This document shows, piece after piece, positions 24,747 to 33,481 of a DNA stretch of 64,000 nt. The DNA is from Flavobacterium beibuense (GTDB lineage Bacteria > Bacteroidota > Bacteroidia > Flavobacteriales > Flavobacteriaceae): positions 310,001 through 374,000 of the forward strand of contig NZ_JUIW01000001.1 of assembly GCF_004151245.1 (NCBI RefSeq), written 5' to 3'. Below the pieces are notes generated by a model that was given only the letters and a program-made list of their open reading frames with translations, searched no databases and was not told the DNA's origin. Numbering within the stretch: position 1 is the first letter of the stretch; every line of letters begins with the position of its first letter. Made by a program: the position numbers and the translations under genes.

Positions 24747-25484
24747 ATGTATAAAGAACTTCTTCCTGATTTTCAATTGAAGGATCTTATATATTGTTAT
24801 TGGGAACTGAAAACTACACAAAAACTTTCGGAAGCTTACACTTATAATGTAGTAGCAGATGGTTGTATTGATGTGTTTTTTGAGCTGAACAATCCTCAAA
24901 ACAGTTATGTGATGGGTTTTAGCAACACTAATACAGAGTTTGCCATAAATAAAACATTTCATTATATAGGCATACGTTTTTTGCCTACAGCTTTTACCCG
25001 CCTTTTTAACGTAAGGGCCACTGAATTGACTAATCGTTTTGAATCGCTTTATGATGTTGTGCCTGCTCTGTCAAAATTTATTTCTTTTAAAATAAAAGAT
25101 AATTCTACTCATAACGAGATCGCCTCTTTATTAAATGATTTTTTCTGTAACTATCTGAATATATATAATGTTGATGTTGATAAACGTTTTTTCAATGCTT
25201 TCTTAATTACATTAAAGCATAGGGGAATTTTAAATGTTGAGACTGATCTGGACACAGGTATTAGCTCAAGGCAGTTAAGGAGAATGTTTGAACATTATGT
25301 TGGAACTAATGTAAAAACATTTTGTAAAGTGGTACGTTTCCAAAATCTTTTAAATTTATCACAACAGGGAAGCCGCAACATAAACAAAATTTTTTATGAT
25401 GCAGGATATTACGATCAGGCACATTTTATAAAAGATTTTAAAAATCTTTATGGGATTACCCCGGGTAAATCACTACAAAAATAA
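24747..25484 (+). CDS. AraC-family transcriptional regulator
   Basis: The C-terminal AraC DNA-binding domain (last about 95 residues) shows both helix-turn-helix units: STRQLRRMF-like SSRQLRRMFEHYVGTNVK, then INKIFYDAGYYDQAHFIKDF and the closing GITPGK. The N-terminal ligand or dimer domain (LKDLIYCYWEL, then GIRFLPTAFTRLF) is of the kind found in many uncharacterised AraC proteins. Start chosen at ATG 24747 after GGAGAAAG, giving 245 residues; the frame stays open back to a TTG at 24678. A perfect inverted repeat between this gene and the VOC gene is a candidate operator. Confidence 0.85.
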   Translation: MYKELLPDFQLKDLIYCYWELKTTQKLSEAYTYNVVADGCIDVFFELNNPQNSYVMGFSNTNTEFAINKTFHYIGIRFLPTAFTRLFNVRATELTNRFESLYDVVPALSKFISFKIKDNSTHNEIASLLNDFFCNYLNIYNVDVDKRFFNAFLITLKHRGILNVETDLDTGISSRQLRRMFEHYVGTNVKTFCKVVRFQNLLNLSQQGSRNINKIFYDAGYYDQAHFIKDFKNLYGITPGKSLQK

Positions 25485-25505
25485 TGTCCGTTTTTTACAA
25501 TTATA

Positions 25506-25543
25506 ATTGTTTGATTTAAGCAAACTTTGTTTTATCAAACAAT
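25506..25543. promoter_or_regulatory. 10-base inverted repeat between araC-type gene and VOC gene
   Basis: ATTGTTTGAT at 25506-25515 and ATCAAACAAT at 25534-25543 are perfectly complementary, with an 18-base spacer that contains AAACTTTG, a one-base mismatch to the -7 box. Position, symmetry and neighbourhood suggest a regulator-binding site at the VOC gene promoter. A short RNA hairpin is an alternative. Confidence 0.5.
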
Positions 25544-25549
25544 CAAAAG

Positions 25550-25999
25550 ATGGGACATTTATTAATTACTCTTGTGATTGCTGTAACATTCAGCGGCTAT
25601 TCACAAACTAAAAAGTCAGCAATTATGAAGTTAAATGCAGGAATTATTACTGAAAAACTGAGTGAAACCAAGAAGTTTTATACAGAGAATTTAAATTTTG
25701 GAGTAACATTTGAAAATGATTTTTTTATTTTGTTGCATACACCGGGGCATGAATCAGAAATTAGTTTTTTACTTCCACATCATTCCTCTCAACAACCTTT
25801 ATTTCAACAACCTTTTAAAGGTGAAGGTGTTTATATTACAATAGAAGTGGAGGATGTTGATAAGCTTTATGAAGAAATTAAAAACAAAGGCATTCCAATT
25901 AAAATTGAATTGAGAGATGAGCCTTGGGGAGACAGGCATTTTGCTATTATTGATCCAAATGGTGTAGGTGTAGATATTGTAAAATATACTGCGAAATAA
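25550..25999 (+). CDS. VOC (glyoxalase-like) protein, apparently exported
   Basis: 149 residues. The body (from about residue 26) is a single vicinal-oxygen-chelate domain: KLSETKKFYTENLNFGV, YITIEVEDVDKLYEEIKNKG, and DEPWGDRHFAIIDPNGV. The first 25 residues form a credible signal peptide (HLLITLVIAVTFSGYSQ), unusual for this mostly cytosolic fold. An internal ATG at 25625 would give the plain cytosolic form, so the start is open. It follows the AraC regulator, which probably controls it. Substrate unknown. Confidence 0.82.
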   Translation: MGHLLITLVIAVTFSGYSQTKKSAIMKLNAGIITEKLSETKKFYTENLNFGVTFENDFFILLHTPGHESEISFLLPHHSSQQPLFQQPFKGEGVYITIEVEDVDKLYEEIKNKGIPIKIELRDEPWGDRHFAIIDPNGVGVDIVKYTAK

Positions 26000-26037
26000 T
26001 CAAAAAATCCCATCTGTAAAGATGGGATTTTTTGATT
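25998..26037. terminator. Bidirectional terminator
   Basis: AATCAAAAAATCCCATCT / AGATGGGATTTTTTGATT hairpin, an 18-base stem that begins in the VOC stop codon and can also end the convergent DUF5686 gene. Confidence 0.92.
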
Positions 26038-26075
26038 GATGACTGAACCCTAGGTATGAGTTTATGTGTGTGGGA

Positions 26076-28559
26076 TTAAAGACTGTCTACTATATCTAAG
26101 AACTTAAGTCCGAACATTATACCGTCTGTTGCAAAGCCTCCTTGGTAAGCCCTTACGTAATCTACCCTAAATACCCTGAATTTACCAAAACCAATATTGT
26201 CAAATCCGGCGGTAAACTCATGATAAGGTTTGTAATCCGGGGTAGCAATACCATGATAACCTACTACAAGATTCCATTGTAATTTGTTAAGTAAAGGTAT
26301 TTTATTCATTATAAAGCCCTTAAAGTTATGTTCTACATGCGACTCAAAATAAGAATCGTTAGTGCTGTGAGAGTAATAGGGTAACAGATTAAATGCATTA
26401 AGGTTACCATTACCTGAGTTAACATGAGTTTGGTTGCCGTTAAAGTGCTTGTAGTCCATAAATGCAATATTATCTGCATTAAAGAACTTGCCTGCTTTTA
26501 GGTTGATGCCAAAATCACCTTTGTTACCTAAAGTAACATTGTAAAAGGTTCTTGCAGCGATAAAATCATATTCATACTGACTTTCACTAGCAGCAAAAGC
26601 TTTTGTGTATTGTACCGCAATAGTAGGGTAGTTGGCAGTACTTACATTTATTTTGCCGTCAGGCCTTGTTATGTATTTTTGACCAAAACGTACAGTAGCA
26701 TTAACTGTGGCCTCCATTAAATGATGAGTATCAAAAGCCGGAGTTGTATAATCGTTTGGTGCCAACGGGTTATTTGATGTGTAATCATGGTCGTTTTTAA
26801 TCAGTACATAATCAGTATTATTAAACAGTTGCTTACGTCTTAAATACTGAACTGATCCGCCCATGTTTAAACCTGTAAATATCTCTTTGCTGTAGTTTAG
26901 TCTTGCAAAAGTCTTATCGTATAGTTTCATGTAATTATCCTTAAAGAATAATGTACTTACACTGTTTACAAACGGACTTATAGGTTGAGATGCATTAAAC
27001 TGTTCAGTCTTGCTACCCCCCGATAAAGTAAAGATACCCACTTTGCCAAAACGGTGTGATAACCATCCTGTAACCCTAAGCCTGTCTTCTGCAACACCAT
27101 AATTAAAATCAGCACCTACAGAAGTATATTTTTTAGTGTCTTCATCATAATGACGGAATGAAAGCCCACTTTTAAATACCCAACCCTGTACTGTGTTGTA
27201 CATAGGTATTTGTAACAGGCCATCGTAACTGTATCTTGTATTTTTAGCCGAATTCCTGTACGTGTATCCCGAAATGATATCAGTTAAATGGAATTTATTG
27301 TTCTTTTTGTCGATTGAATCCAGGTATGCCGGAGATTTGTGAACGGTTTGTATACTGTCTTTTTTAAAGTAGTCTGTTACTTCCTCATCTGTAAGAGGTA
27401 TTGGTCTCATTGTCTGCCAGTATATAGAGTCTTTTTTGTTAGAATCTTCTTCAATATATACTATTTCCTTACCAAATGTTCCTTTTTCAAAATGGTCCCG
27501 GAATACGTAATTATTGTAAACATGCGTAAATGTCCCTGTAATACCTACGCCAAATATTCCTGCTTTTATATCGAAAGTCTGTGAGTTTTTAGCCCAAATC
27601 CTGTTTGTGGTATTGTAACTGAAGTTTTGTTTAAGGTTAAGGTTTTCCAGTATCGGTTGTTGCATCCTGTATCCTTTAATGTCAAAGTCAACCGCATAGA
27701 TAGCCCAACTGTCGTCTACTATATATATATAACCTTCAAAAACCGGTTCTTTATCTCGTCTTGGTATAACCTTAATTTTACTGATTGAGTTGTTATTGTC
27801 ATCAAAGAAAGTTCCCTCAAATTTGTATTTATAGTAATTAAAGGCATTGTTAGCCAAAGGCGAAATCATTTTTATATTAAACTCTATATAGTTGTCATAA
27901 AAATTATAATAAGTACCTAAAGCGGTGTTGTAACTAAATCCGTTATCATTACCGCTTATTTTTGATGCTACTATACGTTCTTTTAGATTGTTAGGCTGTT
28001 CAAAGGTGATTTTTGACACCGTTTCGGAGAGGTAAACAATTCCCGATCCTGTCGAGTCTAAAACAGAAGTCATTTCTTCATCTTCAACCTTAACTCCCAT
28101 AATTTTTGTTGGTACATTCTTTACCCTGAAAAGACCTTTTGAATAGAAATCGGCCTCAAAACGGCCTGTCTTTTCTGAATTTTCCTTTTTATGAGCGATG
28201 GCTTCTCTTATAATCCTGTTAGCCGGGTTTTCAGTATTCGATATAACTACCTCACTAAGGGTATAGGTCTCATCCTGTAAAACAATATTAAGGGTGTGAG
28301 GTAAAGAAGTTATGTTGATTGTTTCTTTTTTTGTTTTAAAGCCTATTGACTGAAATACTACTACATAAGTTCCGGTTTTTTTAATTCCCAGTTCATATAC
28401 GCCTTCTTCGTTAGCAGTTGTTCCTGTATAGGTGTTTTCTAGGCTCACACTTACAAAAGGTACAGGCTCACCATTGGTAGTGGTGATTTTTCCTTTAATT
28501 TGGGCAGAGGTATTTAGTGTGGTAAACAGTAATAATAAACAGGTAATTAGTTTGTACAT
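26076..28559 (-). CDS. DUF5686 outer-membrane protein with carboxypeptidase-regulatory domain, paralogue A
   Basis: 827 residues. Signal peptide (LITCLLLLFTTLNTSAQ). A carboxypeptidase-regulatory beta-sandwich (about 20-95: IKGKITTTNGEPVPFVSVSL). Then a long beta-rich region forming the DUF5686 domain, probably a barrel, with the conserved IREAIAHKK segment, RRDKEPVFEGYIYIVDD, and a C-terminal half of repeated aromatic strands. Known as a Bacteroidetes outer-membrane family of unknown function. It is closely related, domain by domain, to the gene at 28953-31430. Confidence 0.88.
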   Translation of the reverse strand: MYKLITCLLLLFTTLNTSAQIKGKITTTNGEPVPFVSVSLENTYTGTTANEEGVYELGIKKTGTYVVVFQSIGFKTKKETINITSLPHTLNIVLQDETYTLSEVVISNTENPANRIIREAIAHKKENSEKTGRFEADFYSKGLFRVKNVPTKIMGVKVEDEEMTSVLDSTGSGIVYLSETVSKITFEQPNNLKERIVASKISGNDNGFSYNTALGTYYNFYDNYIEFNIKMISPLANNAFNYYKYKFEGTFFDDNNNSISKIKVIPRRDKEPVFEGYIYIVDDSWAIYAVDFDIKGYRMQQPILENLNLKQNFSYNTTNRIWAKNSQTFDIKAGIFGVGITGTFTHVYNNYVFRDHFEKGTFGKEIVYIEEDSNKKDSIYWQTMRPIPLTDEEVTDYFKKDSIQTVHKSPAYLDSIDKKNNKFHLTDIISGYTYRNSAKNTRYSYDGLLQIPMYNTVQGWVFKSGLSFRHYDEDTKKYTSVGADFNYGVAEDRLRVTGWLSHRFGKVGIFTLSGGSKTEQFNASQPISPFVNSVSTLFFKDNYMKLYDKTFARLNYSKEIFTGLNMGGSVQYLRRKQLFNNTDYVLIKNDHDYTSNNPLAPNDYTTPAFDTHHLMEATVNATVRFGQKYITRPDGKINVSTANYPTIAVQYTKAFAASESQYEYDFIAARTFYNVTLGNKGDFGINLKAGKFFNADNIAFMDYKHFNGNQTHVNSGNGNLNAFNLLPYYSHSTNDSYFESHVEHNFKGFIMNKIPLLNKLQWNLVVGYHGIATPDYKPYHEFTAGFDNIGFGKFRVFRVDYVRAYQGGFATDGIMFGLKFLDIVDSL

Positions 28560-28663
28560 GTTTTTTAATAGTTAAGGTAAAATGATTATTTAGATTGGTT
28601 TTTTAAAGATAGACGTATAAATTTTATAAAAGGTTGCATGGCTGCATTATTTTATTCTTTCTT

Positions 28664-28671
28664 TATCTTTG
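28664..28671 (+). promoter_or_regulatory. -7 element upstream of the 86-residue gene
   Basis: TATCTTTG, an exact TAnnTTTG match, 20 bases before the ATG. Confidence 0.4.
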
Positions 28672-28691
28672 AGGTCTATTATTCCTGATGT

Positions 28692-28952
28692 ATGAAAAAG
28701 ATAAAAGAAGCCGAGCTGAGAAAAGATAGTTCTGTAAATAAAATACAGTTTGACAAAGAGTGGTTCTATTCGGTTAAGGATATGCAGTACTATTTAGGAG
28801 AAGATCTTACCGGAGTAGAATATGTAACCCTTCCAGTATCTATTGATGGAGTAAAATTTAATATTAAGTGTGCTACACTAGAAGATATAGAACGTTTTAG
28901 GGAAAAAGAACCTCTTGAAGAATTCAAGGGCAGTGTTTTCAGGAAAAAATAA
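28692..28952 (+). CDS. Hypothetical protein, 86 residues
   Basis: Charged soluble protein: MKKIKEAELRKDSS, then QFDKEWFYSVKDMQYYLGED, and a short C-terminal basic end. The EWFYSVKDM stretch vaguely resembles the opening of BRO/antirepressor-like domains, but the remainder does not, so I make no functional claim. It lies alone between two minus-strand DUF5686 paralogues. Its stop codon abuts the stop of paralogue B (TAATTA). Confidence 0.65.
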   Translation: MKKIKEAELRKDSSVNKIQFDKEWFYSVKDMQYYLGEDLTGVEYVTLPVSIDGVKFNIKCATLEDIERFREKEPLEEFKGSVFRKK

Positions 28953-31430
28953 TTAGTTTTCCAGAATATCCAGGAAGCTAAGCCCGAATATTACTCCGTC
29001 GGTCATTTTACTTCCCTGATACGATCTCAGGTAGTCTATTCTAAGGAAGCGGAAACGACCCCAACCCAAATTATCCAATCCTACGGTAAATTCCATATAA
29101 GGTTTCTGATCAGGAACTCCCAACACATGGTAGCCCGTAACCAGGTAATAATTCAGTTTATTGAGTAAAGGTACTTTGTTGGCCAAATACCCCTTGAAGT
29201 TGTATTCGGCATGTGCTTCAATATATTTATCGTTTGTACTGTGTGTGTAATATGGTAAAAAGTTGAAAACATTTAAATATCGCTCTGATTTGCCTACATG
29301 GGTTTGATTACCGTTAAAATGTCTGTAATCGGTAAAAGCTATGCTGTCACTATTGAAAAATTTACCAGCCCTTATACTTATTCCTAAATCACCCATATTA
29401 CCTACTGTGGCATCATAAGTGATTCGCGTAGACAGATGGTCAAAATTATAATCATCTACATTTGAAGCAAATCCTTTTTCGTAACTCACCATCACTCTTG
29501 GGTACTTAGTGCCAAGGTTTATTTTTTCGTTAGGCCTTAGCATGTACTTTTGAGCAAATGTAAACCTCGCCGAAACCTTTGTTTTAATCATATGGTGCTT
29601 TTCAAAAGCAGGGGTGTCATAAGCTTCCGGGTCTAGAGGGTTGTTTGAGGTATATGGTTTACGTGCATTTTTAATGGTCGAAAAATTGGTGTTGTTAAAC
29701 AGAGACCTTTTTCTTGTATATTCAGCTGAACTGAAGAATTCAATACCATTAACCAATTCTTCCTCATAGCTGAGGCGCAGGAAGTTATTGTCGTATAGCT
29801 TCATGTAATTATCCCTGAAAAATAATGTACTTACACTATTTACGATCCTGTTTATTGGTTTTTCAGGGTTAAACTGTTCTATACTGCTACCACCGGTAAT
29901 AGTAAGTATTGGGTTACTTATGTTGTTAAATTTATGAGCGATGGTTCCTGTAGCTCTAAAGCGTTTTTCGGCGAAGCCATAATTTAGTTCGGTACCAACC
30001 GTAGTATAGGCTTTTGTTTCAGGATTTGTTTTAGTGAAATAGAAAGTTGGGTCTATATGGTAGGCCTGAACGGTATTAAAAGCAAGCTTTCTTATTATCC
30101 CCGAAAATTTTATTTCCCAGTTTTCATCAGTATTCGTGTAGGTATACCCGACAGGTAATGAAAAGACCAGAAAACGATTCTTCTTTTTATCCAGTGAATC
30201 TTTATACTGTTCGGTTTGTTTTAGTTCTTCAAGCTTTTCCTTTTTAATGTAATCTTCCTTTTCCTCTAAGGTTAAAGGTATTGGCCTGTTTTTATTCCAA
30301 TAGGAATCAGGTTTTTTATTGGTATCCTCATCAAAAGCCAATACACGGTTACTTAAATGCTGTTCTTTAAAGTCTGGGTTCAGATTAAAATTACTGTATA
30401 CAGCACTAAATCTTCCCGATAGGTCTACATCCATTATTTCAGTATTAAAGTCAATTGTCTGAACATTTTTTGTCCACGTTTTTTCCTGCGAGTTATAACC
30501 GAAGTTTTGCTTTATGGTAAGGATATCGACCAAAGGCTGTTCTATTAATAAACCTTTAATGCTTAAATCTAGGGCATATAATTCACCACTTTCATTTACT
30601 ATATAGATATAACCATACATGGCAGGTTCACTGTCACGTTTTGGGGTAACTTTTATCTTGTTTATTAAATAGCCGCTTTTGTCGTTAAAAGAATTTTCTA
30701 ATTCATAATTATAATAGCTAAAGGCATTGTCGGCTATAGGAGATATAACACTGGTTTCAAAAGGCAGGTAATTTTCATAAAAGTCGAACTCAGCGGCATT
30801 AGCATTATTATAGCTGAAACCACTGTCTTCTCCGCTTACTTTTGATGCAATTATAACTTCGTTAATGTTGTAAGGTCGCTTGAATTTTATTTTAGAGACC
30901 GTTTCAGAAAGGTATAAAACACCACTTCTTGTAGAGTCTAATGTGCCGCTAAAGTCACCCACTTTCTGACCGAGTATTTCTTCCGGGACATCGCTTATGC
31001 GTAATATACCACGAGAGTAAAAGTCGGCCTCATAATTGGATGTTTTTTCTCGGTTCTTTCTTTTTTCCTCTATGGCTTTTTTTATAATCTTGTCAGCCTG
31101 TTCTTTTTTGCTTTCAATTACAACTTCGTTTAGAAGATATTCTTCACTGTCAAGTTGTACATTAAGCTCAAATGGAAGTTTGTCAACAGTAAGTACAACC
31201 TCTTTTGTTTTATAGCCCAGCGACTTAAATATAAAGGTGTAATCTCCGGTTTTGGTTGCCGGAAGATAAAACTCACCATCCTGATTGGTTGAGGTGCCGT
31301 AGGAACTGTTTTTTACAACAATACTGGCAAAGGGAACTGGATCACCTTCTTTAGAAGATACTGTTCCTCTTATTTGTGCTACTACAAATGAGCCATATAG
31401 AAGCAATATTAGTAGCAGACACTTTTTCAT
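28953..31430 (-). CDS. DUF5686 outer-membrane protein with carboxypeptidase-regulatory domain, paralogue B
   Basis: 825 residues and the same build as the gene at 26076-28559: signal peptide (LLLILLLYGSFVVAQ), carboxypeptidase-regulatory domain (IRGTVSSKEGDPVPFAS), then DUF5686 with IIKKAIEEKRKNREKTSNYE, KRDSEPAMYGYIYIVNESG and barrel strands. Shared blocks include SVSTLFFRDNYMKLYD (SVSTLFFKDNYMKLYD in A) and the ending DGVIFGLSFLDI. The two arose by an old duplication and keep nearly equal length. aroQ follows upstream on the same strand with a 5-base gap, so the two genes may share a transcript. Confidence 0.88.
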   Translation of the reverse strand: MKKCLLLILLLYGSFVVAQIRGTVSSKEGDPVPFASIVVKNSSYGTSTNQDGEFYLPATKTGDYTFIFKSLGYKTKEVVLTVDKLPFELNVQLDSEEYLLNEVVIESKKEQADKIIKKAIEEKRKNREKTSNYEADFYSRGILRISDVPEEILGQKVGDFSGTLDSTRSGVLYLSETVSKIKFKRPYNINEVIIASKVSGEDSGFSYNNANAAEFDFYENYLPFETSVISPIADNAFSYYNYELENSFNDKSGYLINKIKVTPKRDSEPAMYGYIYIVNESGELYALDLSIKGLLIEQPLVDILTIKQNFGYNSQEKTWTKNVQTIDFNTEIMDVDLSGRFSAVYSNFNLNPDFKEQHLSNRVLAFDEDTNKKPDSYWNKNRPIPLTLEEKEDYIKKEKLEELKQTEQYKDSLDKKKNRFLVFSLPVGYTYTNTDENWEIKFSGIIRKLAFNTVQAYHIDPTFYFTKTNPETKAYTTVGTELNYGFAEKRFRATGTIAHKFNNISNPILTITGGSSIEQFNPEKPINRIVNSVSTLFFRDNYMKLYDNNFLRLSYEEELVNGIEFFSSAEYTRKRSLFNNTNFSTIKNARKPYTSNNPLDPEAYDTPAFEKHHMIKTKVSARFTFAQKYMLRPNEKINLGTKYPRVMVSYEKGFASNVDDYNFDHLSTRITYDATVGNMGDLGISIRAGKFFNSDSIAFTDYRHFNGNQTHVGKSERYLNVFNFLPYYTHSTNDKYIEAHAEYNFKGYLANKVPLLNKLNYYLVTGYHVLGVPDQKPYMEFTVGLDNLGWGRFRFLRIDYLRSYQGSKMTDGVIFGLSFLDILEN

Positions 31431-31435
31431 ATAAT

Positions 31436-31852
31436 TTATTTTAATAATGATTGTAAGGCTAGATCGTAGCTTTTTAGACCAAAGCCAATAATAACTCCGG
31501 CAGCAACAGGTGATATAAATGACTGATGCCTGTAAGTTTCTCTTGAAAAAGTGTTAGATATATGAACTTCCACTACCGGAGCGGTAATGGCTTTAATAGC
31601 GTCGGCAATGCCAATTGAGGTGTGTGTGTAGGCACCTGCATTAAGTATTATCCCATCATAAGTAAAACCGGTTTCTTGTATCTTGTTTATAAGTTCGCCT
31701 TCTATATTACTTTGATAGTAGGATAGTTGCATTGAAGGGAAGCGATGCTTTAATGTTTCGAAATAATCCTCAAAACTTCTGCTTCCGTATACTTCGGGTT
31801 CGCGCTTTCCAAGAAGGTTAAGGTTAGGTCCGTTTATAATGATGATTTTCAT
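31436..31852 (-). CDS. aroQ: 3-dehydroquinate dehydratase, type II
   Basis: AroQ converts 3-dehydroquinate to 3-dehydroshikimate in the shikimate pathway. 138 residues, normal for type II. The start MKIIIINGPNLNLLGKREP is canonical; the frame stays open upstream but that part is not conserved. Also present: the catalytic Tyr in YGSRSFEDY, the substrate loop NAGAYTHTS, VEVHISN with the active His, and RETYRHQSFISPVAAGVI. Confidence 0.93.
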   Translation of the reverse strand: MKIIIINGPNLNLLGKREPEVYGSRSFEDYFETLKHRFPSMQLSYYQSNIEGELINKIQETGFTYDGIILNAGAYTHTSIGIADAIKAITAPVVEVHISNTFSRETYRHQSFISPVAAGVIIGFGLKSYDLALQSLLK

Positions 31853-31929
31853 ATTCCTCTTTTTGTAAAAGTAGCTATTCACACCCAAGAAAGCATACTG
31901 CGTAAGAAAAAATTTAACATTTAAAAACA

Positions 31930-31972
31930 ATAAAAAACCCGGATAAGACATGCATAACCGGGTTATTATTTA
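31930..31972 (-). terminator. Terminator downstream of the 31987-32547 beta-barrel gene
   Basis: AACCCGG / CCGGGTT hairpin flanked by A/T runs, between the beta-barrel gene and aroQ. Confidence 0.7.
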
Positions 31973-31986
31973 TAATTACCTGATTT

Positions 31987-32547
31987 TTAAAAATAGTATC
32001 CTACTGATAACTGGAATACTCCATTTTTAGAATCTACATTATCATAAGTGTCTGTAAGGCCAATATTGTAACGGGCCTGTGCAAAAAGACCCATAATGAT
32101 TTTAAGTTCCACACCGCCAGAAGCAGCTAAATCAAAACTGTTTGGGTCATTATCAAAAACTTTGTCTGCATCATTCACAAGGAATGAGAACTGTGGTCCT
32201 GCCATAAGACTGAATTTACTTGGTATAATGTAAAACTTAGCCATTACAGGAACAGAAATATAGTCAAGATTGATGTCTCTTGCTACTTCACCTATACCGC
32301 CTTCATCATATTTTGCTTTTCCTCCCTGTGATGAGAAAAGCCCTTCTGCCTGAACAGAAAACATAGGAACCAGGTTTATTTCAAGCGCTGCACCGGCATG
32401 AAAGCTGGTTATCCCGTCGCTGTTAATATCGCCCTGAAAGTTTGAAAAGTTTGCTCCGGCTTTAATACCTAAATCAATTCCCTGAGCGTTCATGGCAAAA
32501 CTACCTGCCAAAGCTGCAATTAAAAAAAAGATTTTTTTCATAGTCAT
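31987..32547 (-). CDS. PorT-like outer-membrane beta-barrel protein 1
   Basis: 186 residues. Signal peptide (KIFFLIAALAGSFAMNAQG) then eight or so amphipathic strands of the small outer-membrane barrel fold: GIKAGANFSNF, FHAGAALEINL, SVQAEGLFSSQGG, LSVGYYF at the end with terminal Phe, the usual signal for barrel assembly. Closely related to the 33482-34105 gene (GPQFSFLVN versus GPQFGFKVN). Function probably structural. Confidence 0.85.
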   Translation of the reverse strand: MTMKKIFFLIAALAGSFAMNAQGIDLGIKAGANFSNFQGDINSDGITSFHAGAALEINLVPMFSVQAEGLFSSQGGKAKYDEGGIGEVARDINLDYISVPVMAKFYIIPSKFSLMAGPQFSFLVNDADKVFDNDPNSFDLAASGGVELKIIMGLFAQARYNIGLTDTYDNVDSKNGVFQLSVGYYF

Positions 32548-32766
32548 TATATTTAAGTTTGGTTACAGTACTTGTAAGTATCTAAACAAAAGTATATAAT
32601 AACTTTTGAGAAAAATAGTACTAAAGTCAACATTTATGAGAGTTTTAGGTTAAATGTTTCTTAAAATAAGGAATGGTGATTATTTAAAATTTAAGTAAAA
32701 ATTAACATTATTAATATTTATTATTTAAATAATGTTGCTGTATGTTGAAATATTTTTTACTACGTG

Positions 32767-32798
32767 TTGTTTTTCCTGTTAAAAAAATTATATATTTG
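32767..32798 (+). promoter_or_regulatory. Promoter of the 32826-33413 gene
   Basis: TTG, 21 bases, TATATTTG: full consensus; ATG 28 bases further on. Confidence 0.65.
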
Positions 32799-32825
32799 GC
32801 CCGTAACAATTAAATTCAAAAAACG

Positions 32826-33413
32826 ATGAAAAAAGTTTTATTATCATTAACTGCTTTATTTGCATTTGGTTTAGTAAGTGCTCAGGACACAAATGGAGGA
32901 TTTGCCAATGGAGATCTTTTTATCTCAGGTACAGTAGGTTTTTCAAATGAGTCCACAGGTGATGTAAAATCTAACGGTTTTACAGTATCACCAAGATTAG
33001 GTTACTTTGTAAGTGAAAACATTGCAGTTGGTGTTTCTTTAGGGTATACCAGTACTACTGATAAAGCTCCAAACACAGAAGATGAAACACTTTCTATGCT
33101 TGAGGTAGGTGCATTTGGTAGATATTATTTTACTCCTGCCAACAAATTCTCTTTATTTGGCCAATTAGGTGTGGCATATGCATCTAATAAATGGGAGCAA
33201 GGAGATTTAGAGGCTAAATCTAATGGTTTTAACATTGGATTAGCTCCTGGTATCAACTATTTCGTTTCAGATCATTTAGCTCTTGAGGCTACTTTCGGTA
33301 TTCTTGGTTATTCAACTGATAAGCCGGACACAGATGGTGCTGAATCAACTGATACTTTTGAATTTGGAGTAGATATGAGTAATATCAATTTTGGTATTGT
33401 TTATAAGTTCTAA
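32826..33413 (+). CDS. Outer-membrane beta-barrel protein (OmpA/opacity-like fold)
   Basis: 195 residues. Signal peptide (VLLSLTALFAFGLVSAQD), then eight-stranded barrel pattern: GDLFISGTVGFSNE, SPRLGYFVSENIAVGVSLGY, EVGAFGRYYF, GLAPGINYFVSDHLALEA, ending NFGIVYKF with a terminal Phe. Typical of abundant small outer-membrane proteins. It has a consensus promoter and a strong terminator, so it is probably highly expressed. Confidence 0.88.
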   Translation: MKKVLLSLTALFAFGLVSAQDTNGGFANGDLFISGTVGFSNESTGDVKSNGFTVSPRLGYFVSENIAVGVSLGYTSTTDKAPNTEDETLSMLEVGAFGRYYFTPANKFSLFGQLGVAYASNKWEQGDLEAKSNGFNIGLAPGINYFVSDHLALEATFGILGYSTDKPDTDGAESTDTFEFGVDMSNINFGIVYKF

Positions 33414-33429
33414 TTAAGTTTATAAGAAA

Positions 33430-33465
33430 GCAAAAACCTCCCAATAGGGAGGTTTTGTTTTTTTA
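33430..33465. terminator. Terminator after the beta-barrel gene
   Basis: AAAACCTCCC / GGGAGGTTTT hairpin with T-run; usable from both sides. Confidence 0.9.
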
Positions 33466-33481
33466 TATATGAAATAAGTTT

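Noticed and set aside
28692..28952. Phage antirepressor/BRO-like gene
   Set aside because: Only about nine residues resemble that fold; no other phage features nearby.
31853..31951. N-terminal extension of AroQ
   Set aside because: AroQ starts at MKIIIINGPNL in known members; the upstream codons look like intergenic DNA.
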